A DNA stretch of 50,345 nt from Deltaproteobacteria bacterium (GCA_029561465.1 JAKQIZ010000076.1:1-50345); one strand, 5' to 3'. Counted from the first letter of the stretch, positions 1 through 9,436 are shown. The notes: generated from the letters alone by a model not told the origin. Translations and numbers: made by a program.

Positions 1-1842
1 TTTCGGCGTCATCGTCCGGCCCGCGCCGAAGAGCAGCTCGAAATTTTCCTGGGTCAGGTGAATGTGGTGTGCCGAGATGCCGAGCGGTACCGGAGTGGTC
101 TTGAAAACCTGCAGATCCTCTTTGGAACGGACCAGACCGATGGCATGGAGGGTGTTGCGGGCGATCATCCGTTCCTCGTCGGCGGGAATAACGAGAACCC
201 TTACCCGGGCGTTGGGCTCGGCAATATCTGCCACTTGGCCTCTTTCCGGCCTGGTTTCGCGGTTTACCTTGTGGTCGATAGTCATCCCGAAGGCCTCTAA
301 ACCCTGAAAGATCCGGACCCGGATCTCCGGGGAGTTTTCTCCGATGCCGCCGGTGAAGACTACCGCATCGAGGCCGCCCAGGGCGACGGCGTAGGCGCCG
401 ATGTACTTCTTGATACGGTAGCAGAAGACGCTGATGGCGTCCCGGGCCGCGGCGTCGCCGCTCTCCGCCGCGACAAGGAGTTCCCGCATATCGTTGGTCA
501 GGCCGCTGATTCCCTTCAGGCCGCTCTCCTTGTTGAAGATGTTTTCCAACTCGGCGGCGTTCTTCCCTTTGCGGAGGAGATGAAAGATGACCCCCGGATC
601 GACATCCCCGGAACGGGTTCCCATGACAAGCCCCTCCATCGGGGTCATTCCCATGCTGGTGTCGATGCTCCGGCCGTGGTCGATGGCGCATATCGAGGCC
701 CCGCTGCCCAGGTGGCAGGTGATCATCTTGAGTTCGCTCAAGGGTTTCTTGAGAAAACTGGCGGCGTTGAGGGCGACGTATTCGTGGTTGGTGCCGTGGA
801 ATCCGTAACGGCGGATTCTTTCCTCGCGGCAGAGCTCGTGGGGCAGGGCGTAGGTGGCCGCCGCCGCGGGGATGGTCTGATGAAAGGTATTGTCGAACAC
901 GGCGACCTGCTTCGCCCCGGGGAGCAGCTTCCGGAACAGCTCGATGCCCTCGATGTTGTAGGGATTATGGAGGGGCGCCAGATCGGACACGGATTTGATC
1001 TGTTCCAGCACCTGGTCGTCGATGACCACCGGTCCGTTGAACATCCCGCCGCCGTGGGTGACCCGGTGCCCGACGGCCTTGAATTCCCTGACGTCCCGGA
1101 CCGCCCCGACCTCCGGATCGGCCACGGCCGTCACCATGTGCTCAAAGGCCTTTTCCATGTCGGGGACATTGCCCAGGGAAAGGGTTTTCTTGAATTTGGG
1201 GGTGGCGATCTTATGGCGGGCGTCGGCGGAGCCGATCCGCTCGATGGTGCCTTCAATTACGGGATCGCGCTGCGTGGTGTCGAAGATGGTGTATTTCAGG
1301 GAGGAACTGCCGCAGTTGATGACGGAGATCTTCATCGGTTCCGCGGCGGAGGTGAAGTAGAGATCGTAGGGGTCGGGGCTGGCCAGCAGAGCGGCCTTGC
1401 GAACCTCCTGCTCCTTTTGATAGATGCCCAACTGAAAGACGACTTCCGTGAGATTTTTTGTGAACTTCATCATCGCTTCCGGATTTTTCTTTACCCCCCC
1501 CATAAAAACGGGCCGGGGGATCCGGATGAGGGTGCTGGGCCGTGTCGCCCGGTAATTGAAAGCCGCCAGATTTCCGGTAAAGACGGACAGGTCTCCGAAG
1601 ATCCTCCCCTTTTCCAGCTTCGCCAGCACTTCTTCCGTTTCACCCGCGTTGGGAAGGGACACCGCAACTTCCCCCTCCAGGACAATCCAGGTGTCGTTGT
1701 GGGTTTGCCCTGTTTTTTCGATCTCGGCGCCGGCGGGGAAAGCCACCAGTTCCGCTGCCTGGACGCATTCATCCAGATCTTCGTCGGAAAAAAGAGCCAT
1801 GAAGGGGATGCCTTTGAAAAAATCTTTCAGAGCCTTGGCCAT
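1..1842 (-). CDS. ackA: Fusion protein: cNMP-binding-like domain + acetate kinase + PduL-type phosphotransacylase (3' end outside window)
   Basis: My translation from ATG at 1842 stays open to base 1 (614 codons) and runs off the window. Residues 1-165 have the beta-roll pattern of a cyclic-nucleotide-binding domain (GQTHNDTWIVLEGEV, then IFGDLSVF near 81-88). The usual FGE Glu is Asp and the phosphate-binding Arg is not seen, so nucleotide binding is doubtful. Residues 170-572 are a full acetate kinase: MKISVINCGSSS, VGHRVTHGG, RRYGFHGTNHEYV, TGGIGENSPEIR. From about 584 the chain reads VPLGISAHHIHLTQENFELL, the opening of the PduL phosphate acyltransferase family with its paired His metal ligands. 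By family knowledge the parts would join acyl-CoA to acyl-phosphate to ATP in one polypeptide. The start is supported by GGAGGAAA just upstream. The three-domain order is seen directly; regulation by a ligand is inference. Confidence 0.93.
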   Translation of the reverse strand, partial: MAKALKDFFKGIPFMALFSDEDLDECVQAAELVAFPAGAEIEKTGQTHNDTWIVLEGEVAVSLPNAGETEEVLAKLEKGRIFGDLSVFTGNLAAFNYRATRPSTLIRIPRPVFMGGVKKNPEAMMKFTKNLTEVVFQLGIYQKEQEVRKAALLASPDPYDLYFTSAAEPMKISVINCGSSSLKYTIFDTTQRDPVIEGTIERIGSADARHKIATPKFKKTLSLGNVPDMEKAFEHMVTAVADPEVGAVRDVREFKAVGHRVTHGGGMFNGPVVIDDQVLEQIKSVSDLAPLHNPYNIEGIELFRKLLPGAKQVAVFDNTFHQTIPAAAATYALPHELCREERIRRYGFHGTNHEYVALNAASFLKKPLSELKMITCHLGSGASICAIDHGRSIDTSMGMTPMEGLVMGTRSGDVDPGVIFHLLRKGKNAAELENIFNKESGLKGISGLTNDMRELLVAAESGDAAARDAISVFCYRIKKYIGAYAVALGGLDAVVFTGGIGENSPEIRVRIFQGLEAFGMTIDHKVNRETRPERGQVADIAEPNARVRVLVIPADEERMIARNTLHAIGLVRSKEDLQVFKTTPVPLGISAHHIHLTQENFELLFGAGRTMTPK

Positions 1843-1938
1843 ACATTTTCCTCCAGTTCAGAGCCATCAGGTGTTTTCATTTGAAAATGTCCACAACTTG
1901 GCAAATATGTTCATTTTTAGTTATGCCCGGCCCGAAAG

Positions 1939-1960
1939 AGGCGGTTCTTTGCAACCGCCT
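1939..1960. terminator. Hairpin downstream of the efflux operon
   Basis: AGGCGGTT and AACCGCCT form an 8-bp stem around CTTTGC. It lies between the end of the efflux operon (2097) and the start of the acetate kinase gene (1842). On the minus strand the stem is followed by only a short T-poor run, so it is a weak intrinsic terminator at best. Confidence 0.35.
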
Positions 1961-2096
1961 TTAAGCCTTCCCCGCCGACATACCGCGCAAGGCGCTATCC
2001 CGCGTTTGTCGAATAATGCCGGGCTGACGATTCAGCCTATGACGGCGGAAACGGCCATTATCCCTTGGTTTCTGCTGTTGCCAGGAGATAAATCCT

Positions 2097-3593
2097 TTAC
2101 GGGGAGGGAGCGGGCTTTTTTTCGGTGTAACCGCTGGCCATTTTATCCGCCTCGGTGATCCAGCCACCCCCCATGGTCTTATAGACATTCACGAGGGACT
2201 GGAACAGGTTTCCCTTGGTCTGAACTTGGGAAAGCTGGCCGTTGAACAGGCTGCGCTCGGCGTCCAGAACCTCCAGATAACTGCTGTATCCGTTGTCGTA
2301 TCGCAGGCCGGCCAGCCTTCGGGTATTCCTGAGGGCCGTCACCTGCTCACCCTGGACGGCCAGCCTTTCCCGGTATTTCCGCTGGTCCACCAGTGAGTCG
2401 TCCACTTCTTTGAACGCTGCCTGCACCGTCTGCAGATATTTAACCAGGGCCTGCTCCTGGAGGGCCTCCGCCTGTTTGACCTGCCCTTTTATCTTTCCGG
2501 CGGTGAAGATGGGCGCCGTCAGTGAGGCGGCGTAGTTCCAGGTCTTGGCGGGTCCCGTCAGAAGATCGTTCAACTCGGCGCTGGCGAAACCGAAGGCGCC
2601 CGTGAGGGATATGGATGGAAAGTAAAGAGCCTTGGCCACGGCGATCCGGGCGTTGGCGGCGACCAGGTTCTGTTCCGCCTGGCGGACGTCGGGACGGCGA
2701 TCCAGGAGATCGGAAGGAATGCCGGCCGGCACCGCCGGCAAAACCAGTTCATCCAGGGTCCTGCCCCGGGGAATGGGACCGGGATTGCGGCCGAGGAGGA
2801 GATTGAGGGCGTTTTCCTGCTGGGCGATATTCTTTTCCAGTTGAGGAATGACCGCCCGGGCGTCTTCGTATTCCGACCGGGACTGGTTCAGCTCCAGCTC
2901 GGAAATCACGCCGCCCGCATAGCGCTTCTGGAATATCTCCAGGGAGTCCTTGCGGCTTTTCAGGGTTTCCCTGGCGATGACCAACTGCTGGTCGTAATTG
3001 AGGAGATTGATGTAGCCGTTGGCCACCGAGGCCACCAGGGTCATGATCACGGCCCGGCGGGCCTCGTCGGTGCTGAGGAGATCGGCCCGGGCCGCTTCCG
3101 TGGCCCGCCGGATCTTGCCCCAGAGGTCGAGTTCCCAGTTGGCGTTGAGGTTGCCCTGGAAGGTGTAGGAAGTAGGTTGCGTCGTCGGGTTCCATCCCGT
3201 CGGACCCACTTCCGTCAGGCGCTGCCGGCCGGCACCGGCTCCCAGACCGACCTGGGGGAAGAGATCAGCCCGGGTGACGCCAAGTTTTCCCATGTATTCT
3301 TCCACCCGCGCCGTAGCGATGCGGACATCCTTGTTTTCTTGCAGGGACGTCCGAATCAGGTCGTTGAGGACCGGGTCCTGAAATTGCTTCCACCAGGATG
3401 TGTTGGCCAGGGCCAGGGCATCTTTTTCCTCGAAACGCCAGTTTCCGGGCGTGTCCACCTGCGGGCGGCTGTAATCCTTGCCCAGCATGCAGCCGCTGAG
3501 GATGATTATTGAGGTCATGACGATCAACAGACTTTTTGAGCCGGCGGTGCGCCACGCAGAATAACCGGGGATGATTTTGGTAAGGATGATCAT
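2097..3593 (-). CDS. RND efflux outer-membrane channel lipoprotein (OprM/NodT family)
   Basis: This is the TolC-like outer-membrane channel of a tripartite RND pump. I chose the ATG at 3593, which follows the pump gene stop (3598) by four bases and has GGAGG about 12 bases upstream; an upstream in-frame ATG at 3629 would overlap the pump gene. The N-terminus is a lipoprotein signal with lipobox LSGC (Cys about 35). The mature part starts with the family pattern MLGKDYSRPQVDTPGNWR, and two outer-membrane-efflux repeats follow (for example LLGRNPGPIPRG and the second-repeat motif LDRRPDVRQAEQNLVAANARI). The length of about 498 residues is typical. It is the last gene of the adaptor-pump-channel operon on the minus strand, so the three subunits are probably made together. 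Confidence 0.93.
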   Translation of the reverse strand: MIILTKIIPGYSAWRTAGSKSLLIVMTSIIILSGCMLGKDYSRPQVDTPGNWRFEEKDALALANTSWWKQFQDPVLNDLIRTSLQENKDVRIATARVEEYMGKLGVTRADLFPQVGLGAGAGRQRLTEVGPTGWNPTTQPTSYTFQGNLNANWELDLWGKIRRATEAARADLLSTDEARRAVIMTLVASVANGYINLLNYDQQLVIARETLKSRKDSLEIFQKRYAGGVISELELNQSRSEYEDARAVIPQLEKNIAQQENALNLLLGRNPGPIPRGRTLDELVLPAVPAGIPSDLLDRRPDVRQAEQNLVAANARIAVAKALYFPSISLTGAFGFASAELNDLLTGPAKTWNYAASLTAPIFTAGKIKGQVKQAEALQEQALVKYLQTVQAAFKEVDDSLVDQRKYRERLAVQGEQVTALRNTRRLAGLRYDNGYSSYLEVLDAERSLFNGQLSQVQTKGNLFQSLVNVYKTMGGGWITEADKMASGYTEKKPAPSP

Positions 3594-3597
3594 GGCC

Positions 3598-6500
3598 TTA
3601 TTTTTCCTCCTTTCCCGGTTCCGTTTCACTTTCCGATGGCGTTCCCGGCGCCGTTGCCTCCTTTTTCTTGTCCACGCGGGAGCTCAGGGTTTCAAACAAT
3701 TGAAAGAACATGGGAATAAAGAATATGGCGATGAGGGTCGCCCCCAGCATGCCGCCGATGACGCCGGTGCCGATGGAGTGCCGGCTGTTCGCCGAGGCCC
3801 CCGAGGCAATGGCCAGGGGAACGCACCCCAGGATGAAGGCGATGGATGTCATGACGATGGGGCGGAGGCGGAGCCGTGCCGCTTCCAGTGCCGCATCGTA
3901 AATTGAAAGCCCCTCTGCCCGCTTCATGACGGCGAATTCGGTGATGAGAATGCCGTTCTTGGCGGCCAGGGCGATGAGGGTCAACAGGCCGATCTGGAAA
4001 TAGATGTCGTTCTCGATGCCCCGCAGGAGGATGGACAACACCGCTCCGAAGAGGGCGAACGGCACGGCCATGAGGACGCCGAAGGGCAGGGACCATTTCT
4101 CATACTGGGCGGCGAGGATCAGGAAGACCATGATCAGACCGAAGACGAACACCAGTCCGGAAGTGCCTCCCGCCTGTTTTGCATAGAAGGCCTCACCGCT
4201 CCAGGCATAACTGAAATCATCGGGTAGGACATCTTTGGCTGCCCGTTCCATGGCGGCGATGGCCTGTCCGGAGCTGTAGCCGGGCGCGGCGCCGCCGATG
4301 ACGTTTGCAGCCGGGAAGTTGTTGAAACGGTTGACGATATCCGGACCGGCTTCATACTTCATCGTCACGACCGCCTGGAGGGGCACCATGCTGCCGTCGG
4401 TGGACCGGACATACACCTGGGTCAGATCCTGGGGTCGGGAGCGGTACTGGGGCTCCGCCTGGACAATGACCTGCCAGAGACGGCTGAACTTGTTGAACTG
4501 GCTCACATATGCCGAACCGAAGAGGATCTGGAGGGTCTCATAGACGTTCTGGACCGGCACTCCGAGGGTTTCGGCCTTTTCCCGGTCCACGTCCACCCGC
4601 AACTGTTGGGAGTAGGCGTTCATGGTCGAGTTTACACCCTGCAATTCCGGCTGCTTATGACAATGTTCGATAAACTTGCTGGTCACTTCCTGGAGCTTTG
4701 CGGCATCACCCTCGCCCCGGTTCAATATCCAGAACTGGAACCCCCCCATGTTGCCCAGACCCGGAATGGAGGGCGGATTGGAGGGCATGACCACCCCCTC
4801 CTTGATTTGGGAAAAGCTCCGAAAGGCTGCATGGATGATCGCCGGGGCCTTGAGTTCTTCCTTCTTCCTTTCCTCGAAATCCTTTAGAGAGACGAAAATG
4901 ACGCCGGCATTCGCCTTCAGGGCGCCATCGACGAGGCTGTAGCCGACGAACTCGCTGACGTCCTGGACGGCCGGGTGTTTCATGAAAAACTTTGCCGCCT
5001 TTCCCCCTACCTCTTCCGTCCGGTCGAGGCTTGCCGTATCGGGAAGAAAGGTGACCCCGAAGAGGTAGCCCTGATCCTCGGCGGGGACAAAGCTCGTGGG
5101 GGTGATATAAAACATGAAGCCGGTGAGACTTGCCATGATGACAAAGACGATCATGGCCGTCTTGGTCTTGCCGAGGACCTTGGCAACGCCGCCGGTATAG
5201 CCGCTGGTTATCTTGAGGAAGAAGGCCTCGAACCATTTGAAGAAACCCTTCTTTTCACCAGTCTTGTGTTGGAGGAGCAGGGCTGCCAGAGCCGGAGACA
5301 AGGTCAGGGCGACGATTCCGGAAAAGACGACGGAGATGGCGATGGTGATGGCAAACTGCTTGTAGAGCTGCCCCGTCATGCCGCCGAGGAAGGCGACGGG
5401 AACGAACACGGCGCAGAGAACCAGCATGATGGCGATAACGGGCCCCGTCACTTCATCCATGGCCTTTTTCGCCGCCTCCTTGGGGGGCAGGTGGAACTCC
5501 TCCATATTCCGCTCCACGTTTTCGATGACGACGATGGCGTCATCGACCACAATGCCGATGGCGAGGACCATCCCGAACAAAGTCAGCATGTTGATGGAGA
5601 AACCGAAGAGGATCATGCCCATGGCGGTGCCGATAATGGAGATGGGGACGGCGAGAATGGGGATGATCGTGGCCCGGGCGCTCTGGAGAAAGATATAGAC
5701 GACGAGGATGACGAGGAGGCAGGCCTCGAAGAAGGTAATGATGACGTCCTTGATCGATGCCCGGACGAACTCGGTGGAGTCCATGGCGATCTTGTAGTCG
5801 ATCCCGTCGGGGAAGTTCTTTTTCATCTTTTCCAGGGTTTGTTTCACCTGGTCCGAGACATGGACGGCGTTGGCGCCGGGCTGCTGATAAACCGCCAGGA
5901 GCGTCGCCGTCTTGCCGTTCATCTTCGTGCGCACGGAGTAATCCTTGGATCCCAACTGCGCCCGCCCTACGTCTTTAAGACGTACGATGGCCGAGCCGTC
6001 CTTGCTGGCCCGGAGGATAATGTTCTCGAATTCCTGGGGGGTGGTCAGGCGGCCCTTGGTGGTTACGGAAAAGGTCTGCTCCACCGGGCCGTCGGTAGGG
6101 GACTGGCCGATCTTGCCGACGGCGAACTGCTGGTTCTGCTGGGAAATGGCATTGGACACGTCAGAGGCCGTAATGCCTAACTGGGCCATCCGGTCCGGTT
6201 TCAGCCAGATCCGCATGGCATAGTCCGGCGAACCCAGGATCGCCGTCTGATTGGCCCCGTCGATCCGCTTCAGGGCATCGAGGACGTAGAGGTTGGCGTA
6301 ATTGGCCACATAGGCCTGGTCGTAGCGGTCGTCAGGTGAATAGACGCCGATGACCATGAGAAAGGAACTCGATTTCTTCTGGACCGTCACCCCCTGCTGC
6401 TGGACCGACTGGGGGAGTTGGGGCATGGCGATATTTACCCGGTTCTGGACATCCACCTGGGCCATGTCGGGGTTGGTGCCGATGTCGAAAAAGACCGTCA

Positions 6501-6771
6501 GGGTCATCGTCCCCATTCCCGTGGAGACGGAGTTCATGTAGATCATGTTGTCGGCGCCGTTGACCTGCAATTCGATGGGAGAGGCGACATTCTGGGCGAT
6601 GACGTCGGCGCTGGCCCCGGGATAGTTGGCCGATACCTGGACCTGGGGAGGGGAGATCTCCGGGTACTGGGCGATGGGGAGGTTGAACATGGCCACGCCG
6701 CCGGCGATGACGATGACGATGGAGATGACGGCGGCGAAGATGGGCCGGTCGATGAAGAATCTCGAGATCAT
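3598..6771 (-). CDS. RND multidrug efflux transporter, HAE1 family (AcrB/MexB-like)
   Basis: Inner-membrane proton-driven pump of 1057 residues, the usual size for AcrB-type transporters. The N-terminus MISRFFIDRPIFAAVISIVI is the family signature of TM1. The proton-relay region of TM4 has the paired acids (AIGIVVDDAIVVIENVERN), and the TM10 lysine appears in LAAKNGILITEF. The large periplasmic loops include PGASADVIAQNVASPIE and the QxQFAVG-type stretch of the HAE1 subfamily, so drugs or other amphiphiles are likelier substrates than metals. The C-terminus is a short charged tail. It lies nine bases after the adaptor gene and four bases before the channel gene, so the order is adaptor-pump-channel. 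No regulator gene adjoins the operon. The specific substrate cannot be read from the sequence. Confidence 0.96.
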   Translation of the reverse strand: MISRFFIDRPIFAAVISIVIVIAGGVAMFNLPIAQYPEISPPQVQVSANYPGASADVIAQNVASPIELQVNGADNMIYMNSVSTGMGTMTLTVFFDIGTNPDMAQVDVQNRVNIAMPQLPQSVQQQGVTVQKKSSSFLMVIGVYSPDDRYDQAYVANYANLYVLDALKRIDGANQTAILGSPDYAMRIWLKPDRMAQLGITASDVSNAISQQNQQFAVGKIGQSPTDGPVEQTFSVTTKGRLTTPQEFENIILRASKDGSAIVRLKDVGRAQLGSKDYSVRTKMNGKTATLLAVYQQPGANAVHVSDQVKQTLEKMKKNFPDGIDYKIAMDSTEFVRASIKDVIITFFEACLLVILVVYIFLQSARATIIPILAVPISIIGTAMGMILFGFSINMLTLFGMVLAIGIVVDDAIVVIENVERNMEEFHLPPKEAAKKAMDEVTGPVIAIMLVLCAVFVPVAFLGGMTGQLYKQFAITIAISVVFSGIVALTLSPALAALLLQHKTGEKKGFFKWFEAFFLKITSGYTGGVAKVLGKTKTAMIVFVIMASLTGFMFYITPTSFVPAEDQGYLFGVTFLPDTASLDRTEEVGGKAAKFFMKHPAVQDVSEFVGYSLVDGALKANAGVIFVSLKDFEERKKEELKAPAIIHAAFRSFSQIKEGVVMPSNPPSIPGLGNMGGFQFWILNRGEGDAAKLQEVTSKFIEHCHKQPELQGVNSTMNAYSQQLRVDVDREKAETLGVPVQNVYETLQILFGSAYVSQFNKFSRLWQVIVQAEPQYRSRPQDLTQVYVRSTDGSMVPLQAVVTMKYEAGPDIVNRFNNFPAANVIGGAAPGYSSGQAIAAMERAAKDVLPDDFSYAWSGEAFYAKQAGGTSGLVFVFGLIMVFLILAAQYEKWSLPFGVLMAVPFALFGAVLSILLRGIENDIYFQIGLLTLIALAAKNGILITEFAVMKRAEGLSIYDAALEAARLRLRPIVMTSIAFILGCVPLAIASGASANSRHSIGTGVIGGMLGATLIAIFFIPMFFQLFETLSSRVDKKKEATAPGTPSESETEPGKEEK

Positions 6772-6780
6772 GGCGTCCCC

Positions 6781-8109
6781 CTACTTCTTTGCCGGAGGGG
6801 CGGTCTTACCTGCTGCTGGCGCCATGGCTGCGTCCTTTGCCGCCTTTTCGGGAGGCGCCGCCGCGGCCGGTTTTCCGCCGGAGCCAGTGGCGGCGGCAAC
6901 ATTTCCGGCGGTTGTGTCTGTCTGTCCGCTTGCTGCCGGCGTCTTTTTCTCGACGATCTTTACGGGCGTTCCCTCGGCGAGCATCATGACGCCATCGACA
7001 ATCACCCGGTCGCCGGGGATCAGGCCGCTGGTGATGAAGATGTCTTCATCATGCCATTCGCCTACGGTTACATGACGAACTTCGGCCCGGCCGTTTTTGT
7101 CCACGCACCAGACGAACTGGCCCTTGGCCCCTTCGAAGACCGCCCGCCGGGGGGCGACGATGGCCTTGGGGCGGACGGCTCCCCGGAGACGGACCCGAAC
7201 GAACTGTCCTGGCTTGAGAATGCCTTTGGCGTTATCCATGGTGGCCTTGATGAGAAATGTCCCCGTCTCCTTGCTGAATGAGGGATCGGCAAAGATGAGA
7301 TGGCCCTTTTGGGGGTAGATGGACCCGTCGGCCAGGACCAGCTCCACGATGAATTTGTCCCCCGGCGGAAAGCGAAGGGTGCCTTTTTTGATTTCTTCCA
7401 GGGAGTTGAGATACTGATTCTCCGACAGGCTGAAGGTAACCCACATGGGATTCATTTTAGCCACATAGGTCAGGAGGCTGTCCGAAGCGGATATATACGT
7501 TCCATCCTGTTTTTTTGCCTGACTGGAGAGGCCGGTCACCGGGGAGGTGATGACGGTATAGCTGAGATTGATCTCCGCTTCCCGGACCTTGCCCTGGGCG
7601 GCCAGGACTGAGGCGGCGGTGGCCTGCTCCTGGCCCGTGGCGTCATCAAGATCCTTCTTGCTCACGGCGTTTTGTTCTGCCAGGGGCTTGATCCGGGCCA
7701 GGTTGGCCTTGGCGGTGGCCCAGCGGGCCTCCTGCTGGGCCAGCTCTCCTTTGGCCTGCTGGAGGGTGGCCTGAAAATTCCGGGGATCGATCCGGAACAG
7801 GACCTGCCCGGCTTTCACCAGAGAACCTTCCTCATATACCCGCTTGTCCAGGAATCCTTCCACGCGGGAGCGGATTTCCACCAGATGGGAACTCTCGGTC
7901 TGTCCCACGACCTCCCACACTACGGGCGTGTCCTTCGGGGAGATCGTAACCACTGTCACCTCGGCCGGCGGTCGCTGGATGCCCCCTTTCTGATCCTTTC
8001 CACATCCCCACGGGATTCCGGAACACAGCAGCAAACAAAATAAAAGAAACGCGATTTTCCCTGGAAAATCACGCTCTGGGATTAAATTGCGACGGCTTGC
8101 CGAGCTCAT
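6781..8109 (-). CDS. RND efflux periplasmic adaptor (AcrA/MexA family)
   Basis: Membrane fusion protein linking the pump to the outer-membrane channel; first gene of the operon. The N-terminus has a hydrophobic segment (about 19-34) ending in Cys (GIPWGC), an imperfect lipobox, so it may be a lipoprotein. The order of domains is standard: barrel/lipoyl half (VEGFLDKRVYEEGSLVKAGQ), alpha-hairpin (ATLQQAKGELAQQEARWATA and the following heptads), second lipoyl half (LSYTVITSPVTGLSS), then beta-barrel and membrane-proximal domains (GILKPGQFVRVRLRG). The last 50 or so residues are an Ala/Pro/Lys-rich low-complexity tail, longer than in AcrA. A plausible sigma70 promoter lies 30-60 bases upstream. 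Confidence 0.94.
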   Translation of the reverse strand: MSSASRRNLIPERDFPGKIAFLLFCLLLCSGIPWGCGKDQKGGIQRPPAEVTVVTISPKDTPVVWEVVGQTESSHLVEIRSRVEGFLDKRVYEEGSLVKAGQVLFRIDPRNFQATLQQAKGELAQQEARWATAKANLARIKPLAEQNAVSKKDLDDATGQEQATAASVLAAQGKVREAEINLSYTVITSPVTGLSSQAKKQDGTYISASDSLLTYVAKMNPMWVTFSLSENQYLNSLEEIKKGTLRFPPGDKFIVELVLADGSIYPQKGHLIFADPSFSKETGTFLIKATMDNAKGILKPGQFVRVRLRGAVRPKAIVAPRRAVFEGAKGQFVWCVDKNGRAEVRHVTVGEWHDEDIFITSGLIPGDRVIVDGVMMLAEGTPVKIVEKKTPAASGQTDTTAGNVAAATGSGGKPAAAAPPEKAAKDAAMAPAAGKTAPPAKK

Positions 8110-8138
8110 AAGATATACCCCCCGATGAAAATGATGGA

Positions 8139-8167
8139 AGCTTAACTCATTTTCTATGTCCTGTCAA
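8139..8167 (-). promoter_or_regulatory. Putative sigma70 promoter of the efflux operon
   Basis: On the minus strand TTGACA (8167-8162) and TAAGCT (8144-8139) are separated by 17 bases and lie upstream of the adaptor start at 8109. The -35 is perfect, the -10 is weak. Confidence 0.45.
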
Positions 8168-8286
8168 AAAAAACAGCCCATAGATTTTCCGAAAAGGTCC
8201 GTGAAGGCGAGGTTTTGCGGATAGAATGATCATCGTTCCGCCTCGATTGACGGTAATGGAATATCCCTGAACCATTTATGAACAGT

Positions 8287-8330
8287 AATCACCTCCGGTG
8301 ATTTGTGAACAAGAATCACCTCCGGTGATT
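8287..8330. repeat. Two tandem copies of a 17-bp palindrome
   Basis: AATCACCTCCGGTGATT occurs at 8287-8303 and again at 8314-8330, separated by ten bases. Each copy is a 7-bp inverted repeat around TCC, and the core CACCTCCGGTG contains a Shine-Dalgarno-like GGAGGTG on the minus strand. The site is between the adaptor gene and the end of the permease gene. It could be a paired operator or tandem RNA hairpins. Confidence 0.7.
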
Positions 8331-8362
8331 TCACCGATTGTGGCGTCGGATATTGTTATGAT

Positions 8363-9436
8363 TCATTCATCCGGGGGTTGCGGGATCCTGTCCGCTTCCA
8401 CCCAGGATTTCAGCAGGGTGAAGGCTACGGCCAGCACTACGGGACCGATGAATATGCCGACGATGCCGAAGGCGATGAGGCCGCCGATGACGCCGGCAAA
8501 GACGAGGAGCAGGGGGAGATCCGCACCTCTTTTGATGAGCATGGGGCGGAGGATATTGTCGAGGCTGACGATCCCTGCCGTCCAGACAAGGAGCAGCGAA
8601 CCAGCGATGGTATGGCCGCTCCAGAACAGCCATACGACGGCGGGAAGCAAGACCAACCCCGGTCCAAGCTGAGCCAGACAAAGTAAGAACATTACCGCCG
8701 TGAGCGCCACGGCCGCCGGGACACCGGCCGCCGCCAGGCCGATGCCGCCCAGGAGGGACTGGGCCAGGGCTGTAACTACCACGCCCATGGCGACGCCCCG
8801 AATCGATTTTTCCGCCAGAAAAACGATCTCTTCGCCCCGCCGTCCCCCCAGGCGTCCGGCGAAAAGACGGATGCCCGCCGCCGCGACCTCCCCCCTTGTG
8901 TACAGGATCGCCGAAATGATCACGGTCAATAGAAACTGGGCGAGGATCTTCCCCAGGTTGCCGGCTTGGTCGATGAACCATTTGGCCGCCTGTCCCGAAT
9001 ACGGTTTGATCCGCGTGATGATCCCTTCCGGGCCGGCGGTCGCCAGGTCCTGCCAGGTAGCCGCAAGGTTGGAGCCAATCAACGGCACATTCTGAATCCA
9101 GGACGGAGGCGGGGGGATGGCCGCCGTACGGAAAGACGCCGCCACTTCGTCGATCCGGCGATAGTTGTCGGCAATGGTAGCCAAAGCCGCCCATAACGGT
9201 GCCACGAAGACCAGCAGCAGGCCCAGGGTCATCACCAGGGCGGCGAGACCCCGTTTCCCCCCCAGTATTTCCTGGGTGCGCAACATCAGCGGCCAGGTGG
9301 TGATCACGATCGTAGTCGCCCAGATGAACGGCGGCAGGAAGGGGTGAAGGATTACGTAAACAGCGATGATCAGGACGGCGATCAACAGCACCGTGAGGGT
9401 TATATGGGTTACGTCTTTGCGCTTCGATTCTTCCAT
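8363..9436 (-). CDS. AI-2E transporter family permease (YdiK-like)
   Basis: Multi-pass inner-membrane protein of about 357 residues resembling E. coli YdiK. The alignment of the N-terminus (MEESKRKDVTHITLTVLLIA) with YdiK supports the ATG at 9436, which has AGGA five bases upstream; an in-frame ATG at 9475 would add 13 residues. Hydrophobic segments occupy roughly 9-75, 150-170 and most of 200-345. The C-terminal block VSLDNILRPMLIKRGADLPL and GLIAFGIVGIFIGPVVLAV is the family signature. Members have been linked to autoinducer-2 export or to Na+/H+ exchange, so the substrate here is unknown. It is transcribed alone, upstream of and in the same direction as the efflux operon. Confidence 0.85.
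   Translation of the reverse strand: MEESKRKDVTHITLTVLLIAVLIIAVYVILHPFLPPFIWATTIVITTWPLMLRTQEILGGKRGLAALVMTLGLLLVFVAPLWAALATIADNYRRIDEVAASFRTAAIPPPPSWIQNVPLIGSNLAATWQDLATAGPEGIITRIKPYSGQAAKWFIDQAGNLGKILAQFLLTVIISAILYTRGEVAAAGIRLFAGRLGGRRGEEIVFLAEKSIRGVAMGVVVTALAQSLLGGIGLAAAGVPAAVALTAVMFLLCLAQLGPGLVLLPAVVWLFWSGHTIAGSLLLVWTAGIVSLDNILRPMLIKRGADLPLLLVFAGVIGGLIAFGIVGIFIGPVVLAVAFTLLKSWVEADRIPQPPDE

Noticed and set aside
580-1884. A 434-codon plus-strand reading frame
   Set aside because: It lies antisense to the kinase fusion, has no recognised motifs and a His/Gly/Asp-rich composition typical of shadow frames of GC-rich genes.
4975-6180. A 401-codon plus-strand reading frame
   Set aside because: Antisense shadow of the RND pump; runs of Asp, Gly and His and no domain.
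8281-8340. CRISPR-like pair of repeats
   Set aside because: Only two 17-bp palindromic units with a ten-base spacer, and no cas genes in the window.
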